A stretch of DNA of 64,000 nucleotides from Gracilaria gracilis (Eukaryota; Rhodophyta; Florideophyceae; Gracilariales; Gracilariaceae). The notes beneath the pieces are model-generated. The model saw only the letters and a program-made list of their open reading frames with translations. It made no database searches and had not been told where the DNA came from. Within the stretch, counting starts at the first letter, position 1. Each line of letters starts with the position of its first letter. Below are positions 1 through 9,264 of this stretch, one piece after another. The position numbers were made by a program, and so were the translations under genes. Where the stretch lies: contig JARGSG010000038.1 in assembly GCA_030374805.1 (NCBI GenBank), positions 186,001-250,000 on the forward strand, written 5' to 3'.

Positions 1-1719
1 TAGGAAGGGGGTCTGTAGTACAATGAGACGTCAACGACTTGGTGCTACGTGGGCCTACTTGTGCGCCTTCCTGGCTGCACGGCACCCAATTGGTACTCCG
101 TATTTTATAATTTCTAATTCCTAATTTCCAATTTAGTTTAGCTTAACATTGCTGGCCCATGACAGTAGGTCATGGTCGCAACCGATGACGTCATGCCCGC
201 ATGGGAGATCGGCCTCTGTGCACCTTGTATATATTGTGGTGCACCTCGCCTTCCCCCTTGGGTATTGTAAAGTCAGGCACTACTAGGGCAGTAACTATAC
301 CATCTTGGTCACTTGCTACTCTATTAATATTCAGGTTTTATCGCACGTCGACGTCTACTACCGTACATCTACACGGTCTAGACTAGTTGCCCTGCCGTTC
401 GCCCGTGCGGGTTTCAGGTGCCCTACTACAATATTGGTTGTGTGTTTTTCCCTTTAGGTTGAGCCCTTGCGCGCTTCATCTACCAGACGGACTTCACACC
501 TTATCGGTATTTGTACGACAAACGCTGGCAACAAACCCTCTAATCCTGTCCAGAAACGCACGCAACGCGCACAAGATCATCGTACACTCTGCCGAGCTTA
601 AGCTTACGGGAATGGGAACAGTATGTGTCTTCTGGCTCATACTGCAGGAGCTCAGTTCTTCTGAGCTTCAAGCAACATTTTTTCTAAGCTATCTCGATCC
701 CCTTCTCCCAAGCCGTAAAGATCTGCCGCTCGAGAACAGCCTTGAAGCGAACAATAAAGTCATAGTCACCATTCTTACATAACACGGCAGCCATTACCGT
801 TCATAAGGAATCAATAATCAACATTCAAGTTGGGGGCTACTATTTTTTGCGAGAGTATTCAACAAACCTGCAACGGCCATGTCCAGGTCGCCGAGCTTGA
901 GTATAGAGAGAGGGCGAGGCATGGGGCACAGAGAAGGTAGACCGTTTGCATTTGGCAACCGCAACGACGACAGCAGAACGAAGGAAGCAGCCTGGAAGTT
1001 CACAAACTGCATCTTTGTAAGGTGTTCCAATCATTACTGTTTATGGGCTTGTCTGTGAATTTCGGGGAGAAACGGGAAAATACTGATTATGATGGTTAAT
1101 AAAGGCAATAACCATTGTATACCTACGAACCTGAGACAAAAATTGTTTTCGAAACACAATAAAGGTTCAAAAACCGGGTACGCTACTGAGAGTACATCAG
1201 TGAAACCTTCAAAAGGTGTACACAAAATTGAAAATTCGAATACAAGACACCAAATTTTCAATTGTAAAATGTCCTTTTTAGAAATCTGTAACGCTTTTGA
1301 TAGATCACCCTGTTTAAGAAAATGACACTATTCTTCTACAAACAAGATTTGTGTGGAGAAGTTCGTGGACAACTACAAAAAGTATAATTTCTAAATGCAA
1401 TCAACATCAAAACAGGGCAGAGGATAGTAGGATTCTCTACATGCTAGAAGTTCACTCCTTTAAATGGATTTTCTATATAAATATTTTAAGTTTGCTCTAA
1501 ATAGCAAAATTAAAAGGAAAGATGTTTCATATTGCAATTTTATGTAGTTTAGAACGTAAGAGCTTTGCATATCGGTTAGAGATATTAGAAAGAAAAATAA
1601 TTCGTTGACACAATACTTGAAAGGGCAAATGGAGCATATAAAACGTTTCAAATCCTTAGTTTGCCAACAAACCAAGTGTCATTTCTATGAAAAGGGTTTT
1701 TTAACTAAAAAAATTTAAT
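1..1719. other. No supported gene; decayed sequence
   Basis: No open frame here looks like a recognisable protein. A TATA-like run (TATATA near 228) and an AATAAA near 750 give it a faint LTR flavour. The minus strand of 540-780 reads as short retrotransposon-gag-like scraps broken by stops. From about 1040 the sequence is AT-rich with nothing recognisable. The region may be an old retroelement remnant, but I cannot prove it. Confidence 0.2.
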
Positions 1720-2658
1720 TTACTCTAGCGGTTGGTCTTCATATTCCAACATCATGGAGGCAATTTGCGCCACCGCATGAAAACAATAAACGTGAAATGA
1801 ACGATTATGACGAAATACTTGTTTCAAGACTTGAAATGATTTCAATCTTCCATTGACTCACTCGTGACGAGCTCTTATTCTTCCTCGATTGCATCCAATG
1901 AAGTAAAGGTTTTGACTCGGAGTTATACATTTTGAGTCGGTATACCCTTCATCCGCAATTACGAACTCATTGCATAGAAGTGCCTTTCTCAAGCCAGAAA
2001 CAAATATTTTGTTATCAGGATAACTGCCACAAGAAAACGGACCGTTGATCCATACGATTAAATTCTTGAAAATACTGACACCAACTTCATACCGTACGCC
2101 AGCGCCTTTGAATTTATGTGAGAATCATGTGGACCTGAATGGTGGCTCTGAAATGGGGCAATCGGTTCCATCGACAGAGATAAAAATTCTATTTCCAGTT
2201 GGGCCTGAAGGAACGATTCTTCTGCTCCATTTTATTTGTTATAAAAAGTATTTCCAATGGTTAGTAACAGGGCAATATTTATATTCTTAAGTGCAGATAC
2301 CTACTTCATTCATATTTGAAAGTATGACAACAAATGTCTTCACCCAATAACGTATGTTTTTCTCATCAGCTTTAATCAATGCTGACAAAGTAGCTTCATT
2401 TACGTAAAGCTTCAGAAACATGAATGCCCAGAATAAATGGTTAGGTGCGGCACCACGAAGAATATTCTGTCTCATTTTGCCCCATATTGTTGGAGCAATC
2501 TCAGCAGTTACCCCAAAAATCGAGATAAATTTCCTTCTTTTCGTACACTGTGCCAGCCCTTCTGCCTGATTTGTGTACTGTTCGCCGAGGCTTTCGCAGG
2601 TTGTGGGGGCAACGTCCATGGCGGAGATTGAAGAATGTGCATGAGATGACTGATACAA
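1720..2658 (-). pseudogene. DDE-superfamily transposase pseudogene (PIF/Harbinger or IS5-like, DDE_4 type)
   Basis: The minus strand reads in one frame as a transposase of the DDE_4 kind. The N-terminal part (2287-2658) has the helical lead-in ending FMFLKLYVNEATLSALI. Downstream come SVDGTDC (first Asp), NGPFSCGSYPD, IADEGYTD (further Asp) and the RARHE motif (catalytic Glu), then NGRLKSFQVL and CFHAVAQI. The sequence order matches the catalytic core of this superfamily. TGA stops fall just after the first Asp motif and right after RARHE, so the copy is dead. TAA stops between 2290 and 2200 sit beside a perfect TACTAAC (2260-2266, minus), so part of that gap may be a spliced intron rather than damage. 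No terminal repeats were found. Family level is fairly sure; the exact superfamily is inference. Confidence 0.75.
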
Positions 2659-3748
2659 TTGTGCCTCTCAGTTGTGACGATGGCTCTTATAGAAGCGAAA
2701 ATGGGTTTACAAATTCACTAGATGCTCCAATCTTGTCACGAAAGAAAAGAAGCATAGCCAAAGTATATGTACTCGGAAGCAGTTCTTGAGAACCTCTTGA
2801 AGGGTACCTGCCCGTTTGTTCCCTTTCAGTTTAAGTATCCGTAAGCAATTTGACAGTGACATATTAAAAGCATGTCAAGTAACATGGAGCATGGTCGTCG
2901 CGAGAAAAGCTTTACTGTCAAAATTAATATTTCGTTTCAAAGATTCAACATTTTCGAAAGACGGATTCTGTTTATGGAATAGAACTCTTAGCATTTGATG
3001 CTGTTCGATTCTGCAGGACCATGATATCCTTGGATATACCAACCCACCGTAAGCCCGAAATCATTATTTGAAAACATCCCAAGATCTCCAAGTTTATGCT
3101 TAATAGATGAATGTTTTTCGTCAGAAAACGTAATATTACGATATTTTTATGCCATAAAATCGCTGGAATCCTTTACGTTCTCTTCAATTTTAACACATAT
3201 AAAGAACTGAAGCCTACTTGGTAATACAAATCTATATATGGCTTCTAAAGGCAAAGACGCAGCGAAATGTTTATGAAAACTTCATGTTCATTAAATTCTG
3301 AAGTGTTGGAGGAAGGTAGTTACTCTTTATGCAACATAGCAAACTTAATGGAGCTCCACATTTCGTGATTGAAGCACATGTATATATCTTACTTTCAAGT
3401 TCTTTCATGTAAAGGCAAAGGCCTCTATTGGGAATATTCTAATGCAAACTAATACTGCAAATTCATACGTAGGAATTGTCATGGACCTGTATCTGAGGAA
3501 GGTATTGCAATCAAAACCCTTGATATCTGTCTGTGCAACCAAAATGACATTCGTAGTAAAGGTCTATTGCACACCATCTTGACAGTGTACTGTATCTGAA
3601 TTAACTGCTTCACGTAATCTGATTTCATTCTCAAGTGAGATTGCAACCTCAACTCTGGCTACCGAATTATAACAGGAGAGTTTGACGATTCTTCTGCCAC
3701 CATCGATGTCAGCTCGAAGTCCTCTCTGGGTATTTTCAAAAAGTCACC
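2659..3748. other. Intergenic, nothing recognised
   Basis: About 1.1 kb of AT-rich DNA with only short, composition-driven open frames on both strands. I see no protein motif, RNA gene or repeat here. Confidence 0.4.
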
Positions 3749-3937
3749 ATGCCTCGACTAACCAAAAGCTCAGCTGCCATGAAATTGCTGAAGGACATGT
3801 TTCAGCGGGGAGAGATAAAATGGAGTGAAACGCCAAAACCAACCTGGCAATTTAACAAATTATTTAAGCAGCACAAGTTGACCAACTTTAGGGCCCATTA
3901 TTATGTTATGCGAAAGCGATATGAGCAGTTGATGTAA
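3749..3937 (+). CDS. Small basic helical ORF cut short by a Copia LTR
   Basis: A 62-residue open frame begins at ATG 3749 with an Arg/Lys-rich, amphipathic sequence (MPRLTKSS, LLKDMFQRGEI, NFRAHYYVMRKRYEQL). I do not recognise the family. Its last bases run into the Copia LTR that begins at 3933: the TAA stop at 3935-3937 is LTR sequence. The reading frame was therefore probably longer before the insertion. The helical, basic character would suit a small nucleic-acid-binding or transposon accessory domain, but that is a guess. Confidence 0.35.
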   Translation: MPRLTKSSAAMKLLKDMFQRGEIKWSETPKPTWQFNKLFKQHKLTNFRAHYYVMRKRYEQLM

Positions 3938-4212
3938 ACTGATGGGTTCAACGCTTAGGATAAAACAAGAAAGTGGTTGTAATCACTCACACTCGGCTTG
4001 ACTTCTATTTTGCGTCAGGCTTGATGCTTATTTCTTTCTTTTATACTGTTCTAGTAAAGTTCTATAATGTTCTAGAGTTGTACTAGATTTCTATCACTAC
4101 GCATACAGTTGTTTCTACTAGGTTGTTCTATGGAACGTTCTAGAATTATCTAGATGAATGCATTTTCAAGTTGCTTCTGGGAAGATTTCAGATACTTCTG
4201 CGATATTCTACA
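3933..4212 (-). repeat. Copia-type 3' LTR (280 bp)
   Basis: On the minus strand this begins TGTAGAATATC, ends CAGTTTACA, and so has TG...CA ends with short inverted TGTA/TACA tips. It carries a TATA box (GTATAAAAG, around 4034-4048). Directly upstream in element orientation is a purine-rich tract (AGGTGAGAAGGGG, 4216-4228), as expected of a polypurine tract next to a 3' LTR. It follows the RNase H end of the Copia remnant. The partner LTR is not in the window, so the duplication of target DNA cannot be tested. Confidence 0.75.
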
Positions 4213-4222
4213 ATACCCCTTC

Positions 4223-5195
4223 TCACCTTAAGAACTGCCTCAGCCCTAACTTGTCCAAGAAATAATTATGCTTCGTCTTCTGTAGTGACTTGGTAAAAAT
4301 ATCAGCCGTCATTTCTTCAGTGAGGCAGTACACTACTTTGACCTCACCATTGTCGACACAGTCTTGAATATAAAAACACCTTACTGCAATATGTTTTGAT
4401 CGTCCATGACTTCCTTCCATTTTTCATATTGCGATAGTAGATTGGTTATCAACAAAAATTGGTATTGTCTTTTGTTCACTTCTCGTTAGTTGGTTCACGA
4501 TTTTTGCTACCCAATTTTCTTCTTTGACGGTTTCTGTAGCTGAAATTAGTTCAGCTTTGGTAGAAGACAATGGCACACAATTTTGTTTTCGGCTGCTCCA
4601 AGATAAAAGACACTTTCCATAGAATGAAGCATATCCAGATACAGGTTTTCTGGTGTCAGTGTTTGCCCAGCTGCATCATTGTAGACATGAAGTGACGAAT
4701 TCTCTGATTTTTGATACACTAAACACACCTCTTTGGATTTCTGGATATATCGTAGGATTCTCTTACATGCTTTCCAATGTTCCGTGCTGTGGTTTTCACA
4801 GAATTGACTTAATGTTCCAATCGTGTAGGCAAGATCGGGTCGAGTACCGAGCATTAGATACATCACCGAGCCGATTAATTCTCTGTACGAAACATTTTCA
4901 ACTGCATCTTCTGTATCATATATTCCAAATATCTTGTTGGGTTCTATTGTTGTATTAATTTCCTTGCAATTTTCCATCTCAAATCTTCTCAACACAGTTC
5001 TTGCGTAAGAGCTTTAACTTAATTTTATAATGCCTTATTCTCGAATGCAGTCAATTTCAATGCCTAAAACGTGACGTATTTCTCCAAGATCCTTCATTTG
5101 AAACTTGGAACTGAGTGGAGTCCTAACAGAATTTAGTACCTCCAGACTTTTGCTTGCCAGTACTATGTCATCGACATAATGGGAGAGAAAAATAT
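4223..5195 (-). pseudogene. Copia pol remnant: reverse transcriptase C-terminus and RNase H
   Basis: The minus strand encodes, in order, the RT active-site strand HYVDDIV (about 5160-5180), a KDLGEI motif, the thumb region with YRELIGSVMYLMLGTRPD, and RNase H with SSTKAELISATE and FVDNQSTIAI, ending TADIFTKSL near 4260. This is the classical Ty1/Copia order. The copy is dead. There are stops near 5010-5040, a frameshift near 4600, and a TGA just before the last segment. It ends abruptly at 5195, where the Gypsy LTR starts. The N-terminal half of the polyprotein is absent from both sides of that element. Confidence 0.85.
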
Positions 5196-5985
5196 TATAG
5201 TGCAACGCCAGAGGCGGAAAGACACCACGAAGACGTCCGTGATCTTCCTCCGTAGGAGGGTAGTCAGCAGACAGAGCCTCTCTGGCAAGGCACGACGAAG
5301 TCGGGTGTAAGCCGAGGCCAAGCCGTCACAACGGGCGTAGAGAGTTGAGCAAGGATCGGTGTTGGCAACACGTGTGTGGGTGAACGGGCCCTCGAGAGAG
5401 GCGCGAGTCCACGGAAGTGGGGAAAGAGAAAAGGAATCCGCGAGAGCGGGGGATGGAAAGAAGGAAAAAGAGGAAAGGGCAAAAAGGCTACAATAAACAC
5501 CGGGGTTATCCCTGTACAGGGTCGAACGCGACACAAGCGGAAAACACTCCCACGAATGGGTCCTGTTAGGTGACGCAGGGAGGATACACTACCCGTAGGC
5601 AACGGAGCCTCTCTCCTGGAAAGAGTCGATGACCGCCGAAGGCGAAGAAGTATAGAGCCAACCCTGGTTGGGGAAGTTTACTTAGTGGCGATGGCCAAGT
5701 GCCGAGCCACTATATAGTATAGTAATCTCCCTGCAACTAGGCAAAACTATTAAATAAATATCTAAATTACCAGCAATGCTAAGCCAACCATCCGTTGCAA
5801 GAGCTCCACACGTGTCTTAGTCACACCTAAATTGCGGCGGCGGTGCGAGTGCAGGTGTGCACCATGCACACTATGCAGACCGCATTGCGGCACACAACCC
5901 GTGTGTAGCTGCAGTAACCATCAGCACGCGAAAGCGGAAAAACGACTAAGTCGGTAAAATATCCCTTGTAGGGCGTTGCACTACA
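5196..5985 (-). repeat. Gypsy 3' LTR (790 bp)
   Basis: The R/U5 half (about 5198-5690) is closely similar to 14971-15460, by eye around nine bases in ten. The U3 half (5690-5985) is essentially unrelated to that of the other LTR, except for the terminal 15-mer GGGCGTTGCACTACA at 5971-5985. That 15-mer is the inverse of the LTR's other end. The outer end reads TATAGTGC instead of TGTAGTGC, a decayed TG terminus. U3 carries a TATA run (TATATAG, 5711-5717). Confidence 0.85.
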
Positions 5986-5997
5986 TATCTCCCTCCT
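5986..5997 (-). promoter_or_regulatory. Gypsy polypurine tract
   Basis: The minus strand reads AGGAGGGAGATA directly against the 3' LTR. This is the expected position and composition of the plus-strand primer of an LTR retrotransposon, and it confirms the LTR boundary at 5985. Confidence 0.75.
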
Positions 5998-7273
5998 AGA
6001 CGCAAGCACGTCCTAAAGGTGACGGATGCAGCGCCGAGCCCATCACGTAGTCCGCCGCTTACCCATCGCATGGGATTGCTTTCCGCTTCGCGGTGATGCG
6101 CCGCAACGCGGTTCGACAGTTACCCAAACGACCACGACCACAACCACGTCCTGTTCCTCACAACCACCTTCCTCGCTATCACAGCGGCGTCCATCCTGCT
6201 TAGCAGGTCTGCGGACCACACTGTGGGATGTCCTGATGAAGTTCGGAACGCTCCACAGTAGTGGTTTGACACAAGTAGTGTGTTCCCCAATATTTGGGTG
6301 CTGAGCGTCCCTCGTAGACATTTGTACCACTTTTTGCCACGCAACGTAGCCAACTGGACTCCGCTAAGGCGGCACAACCCGGGTACGGTCCGGTTAGCCC
6401 ACGCTCAAAGCGGTTTGGCAGTGACCACAGTACGCAAACGCGTTTTCACAAAACGCAAATATTGAAGTGCCCATAACTTCCGATCCAGACCCTGTGGCGC
6501 CACTCCCGATACGTCGGCCAACTATCCAACTCCAGAGATTTTGAATGACGCCCAGGAAGTTGGGATTGAATGCCACTAAAGTTGAAAGCGCAACCTGTTT
6601 CAGTTCGAGCTAAAAACAGACGGCCGAACTGAAACGATGCCGTAACTTGGAAACCATCCAAGATACTCGGGGTCCGTCTTTACGAAAGTGTTTAGGCATG
6701 TCTAGAATAGCTTGGTTCCCAACCGTTTGCAAAACGGGTTCTTATTCTCCGAGTTATCGGATTTTGTAAAAACGCGTCCTCGAAATACTGTAGAGGTAAG
6801 ATGCCCAAATCCGGGAGGAGTAGACCAGAACCAGAAACGACTGACAATGGATACCAGCGCAATATGCGGATGACGTAGATACTGCGAGAGCGTGTAAAGG
6901 CTACAGTACTCGGCAGTAAGCGGTAAGCAAAATAGCTTAGCATCAACAAATGACCATTTCCGCCAGAGGCGTGTAGGCAACAAACTGTCTTCCACCGGTA
7001 AATCAACGTGGTGCGCACGGAAAACGCGCACCCTTCTGAAAAAAAGTCCCGCTCTCACGGGCTCATTAGCATGAGAGCGAACCAGCGAGCTGGATGAGAA
7101 CCCATCAGGATGGTATGTTCGAAAAACGACCGCTGGCGATCAAAGACGACCAAAGTCGGACTCCGACTGCGTAGCGCGTGTAGCCACGTGATCTCACATC
7201 AGGTGAGATTTACTCCCGTACGATACGGTATGAAAATATTCTTCTCCTTCTTCCCGTCCACGACGTATCCACA
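5998..7273 (-). other. Gypsy 3' internal region with no recognised gene
   Basis: About 1.3 kb lies between the chromodomain stop codon and the polypurine tract. The open frames are short and on both strands, and none has a motif I know. It is long for a 3' untranslated region. It could hold a decayed extra ORF or a regulatory region. Confidence 0.5.
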
Positions 7274-8617
7274 TTATCCCACTTGGGCACTTCCCAGCGT
7301 AGCTGGTGGGGCTGTTCCCGTTCGAAGGTGATACTGAACCACCTTTGAACGTGGGAGATGCTCGATCGGCTCGGCGGTGTCCTCAGCCGGATCATACCCG
7401 TACCAACGGACGTGATAACGTAGTATACCCCCCTGATTCCAGGAATACCCGACAATTCGGTCGACGATGTACTCTTGTAAGTACACCTGCCGGCCTTGCC
7501 GAGTGGCCGTCACGGCTGTGCGCTTATCGCCCTGCGAAGGGGAATTTCCCGAGTCGGGTGTCGATACGCTCTTTGCGGTTGACCGGGTGGTTCTCCGTGG
7601 AGGCGGGTGTTCCGGTGTGCGTACCGCAAATCTGCGTTCTTCGGGGTGAACCGCAAGTCTGCGTGATTCGACCCGTACTGACGGTGGTTCTGACGAGCTC
7701 GTCGCGGCTTTCCCGCGTTGCGCTGCGAGTGGTGCAGCGCCACGCGCGCCCTCCGTGCTTGCACGTGACTTCACTGACCTGTGGCCCTGGGGCGCCGTGG
7801 TGCGATCCGCCTCCCTGGACAGGGTGTCCTTTTCGGCGCGTGCCAAGTGGCCGCGCCGTGGCGGTTCGTTCCCAACGGTTACTTCCGGTGGCTCCAAGCT
7901 CCTCGTGGGACTTCTAGCAGTGCTGGGTGCAGCGCGAGCCGCACCCATTACTTGAGGAATTTCCGCCTCGAATGGCGTGTCTTCGCCGTCCATGACGCGA
8001 ACATCATCCCGGGTGACCGGTTTCCGTCTGGCCACGAAGCCAGGGTCTACCGAGACACTCGGAACTTCCACAACCGTGAGTGGCCTTGCGGTGTCGTCCT
8101 TCCTTTGTACAGGGGGTGCCGTCCCGCGTCCAGCGGTGGGTTTCAGCGCCTCGTTCGCCGTTGCGGTGGGCGCGTGCGACCGATTGTTCGGAGCCGTCCC
8201 CAGTGGGGTTGGTTCCTTACAACCCAGCTGAGCTGGTAGCAGTACACGGTCACGGCTCGTCTTGGACAAGGGTGTGGTTGTTCTGTCCGCTTCAGCGTGT
8301 AGTTCCTCCGCCTGGGGCGGGGTGTCTGACGAGATTTCCGGTGTGGCAGCAGCCTGCCGTGTACCACGGATGTCTTCTTCCCGTTGCGACGGCGGATTAC
8401 CTTCAGCAGAAGTGACCTCCTCCCCCTCCTTAGGCGGAGCGGCAGGAGATGGAGTAGAGCGTTCTGCCACGCGGGTAGTGTTCCCGCGAGCGGGCTGAAC
8501 ACAGGAATGGCCATTCGGGCCAGCAATGTTTTCCGATATAATCGGTGTATCCGAGTCCATCGGTAGGTCTGACAGTCCCCGGTTCGGGTGTGGCAGAATC
8601 AGCGGGCGATTCAGCAC
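7274..8617 (-). CDS. Gypsy C-terminal ORF: long disordered linker plus chromodomain
   Basis: An open frame of 447 codons starting at a GTG (8615-8617) that overlaps the end of the integrase frame by a few bases, one base back (-1). Most of it is low-complexity, rich in Arg, Thr, Pro and Glu, and looks disordered. The last 70 residues form a chromodomain: VDRIVGYSW, then RYHVRWYGYD, EDTAEP and HLPRSKVV. Chromodomains on Gypsy integrases bind histone marks and steer insertion into heterochromatin. The usual Trp of the TWEP motif is Ala here (DTAEP), so one aromatic-cage position is lost. The roughly 370-residue spacer between the integrase GPF region and the chromodomain is unusually long. Expression would need a -1 shift or internal start. 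Confidence 0.75.
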   Translation of the reverse strand: MLNRPLILPHPNRGLSDLPMDSDTPIISENIAGPNGHSCVQPARGNTTRVAERSTPSPAAPPKEGEEVTSAEGNPPSQREEDIRGTRQAAATPEISSDTPPQAEELHAEADRTTTPLSKTSRDRVLLPAQLGCKEPTPLGTAPNNRSHAPTATANEALKPTAGRGTAPPVQRKDDTARPLTVVEVPSVSVDPGFVARRKPVTRDDVRVMDGEDTPFEAEIPQVMGAARAAPSTARSPTRSLEPPEVTVGNEPPRRGHLARAEKDTLSREADRTTAPQGHRSVKSRASTEGARGAAPLAAQRGKAATSSSEPPSVRVESRRLAVHPEERRFAVRTPEHPPPRRTTRSTAKSVSTPDSGNSPSQGDKRTAVTATRQGRQVYLQEYIVDRIVGYSWNQGGILRYHVRWYGYDPAEDTAEPIEHLPRSKVVQYHLRTGTAPPATLGSAQVG

Positions 8618-9264
8618 GATTGTTTCGGGGTTGTTGATTCCGTAGACACGGGGCTGGCAGGTGCCAGCACGACCTCAGACGAGGGTGGTGGGGCCAAGAC
8701 CACGCGATCGCGGGAGATCTGCTCATGCCCATCCTTGATTTCCAGTACCACTGTGTCCTCCGCGACGGAGATTACCTTGAATGGTCCATCCGCCACGGGC
8801 GAGAGCTTACGGCGTTTCTCCCTATCAGGGTTATAGTGTTCCTTCCGTACGAAGACGTAGGTACCTGGCTTAACTGACGGTGTGTTACTTCCTCGCAGGC
8901 GAGCATCGAAATCACGCTTTTAAGCGGCTTGCGCCCTCGCCATGGATTGGCGAGTGGCGGGTACCAACTTGGATAGCCATTGCTTCCATTTCTGGCGGTA
9001 GCCAACCACAGAGGGGAAATTACCCAGCGTAGGCCGTGCTTCCAACGCCACCGGCGGGCGGGTACGGGAGAGTACTAACTCGAACGGTGAAACACCGGTA
9101 ATTCTATGTACCTGCGTGTTGTACGCGAACGTCAGCGCGTCAGTGTACAGGGCCCATGTCTCTGGGTGATCGGCCACGTAAGAACGGAGAGATGCTAGCA
9201 TCGTCTAGTTGAACCGTTCGACTTGCCCATTACACTGGGGGCGGTAGGTTGTAGTGAACAGGTT
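8611..9264 (-). pseudogene. Gypsy integrase C-terminal segment
   Basis: It continues the RT-integrase frame after the TAG at 9265-9267. The piece NGQVERFN supplies the catalytic Glu of the DDE triad. It is followed by LTFAYNTQVHRITGVSPFELV, the usual end of the core, and by the GPF motif (DGPFKVISVAEDTVVLEI). Two further stops interrupt it: TAG at 9205-9207 and TAA at 8920-8922. The frame ends at TGA 8611-8613, where the chromodomain ORF takes over. Domain assignment is secure; function is lost as written. Confidence 0.85.

Noticed and set aside
7306-8566. Several plus-strand open frames of 60-200 codons opposite the chromodomain ORF
   Set aside because: They are antisense to a clear Gypsy ORF, overlap each other in different frames and contain no motifs.
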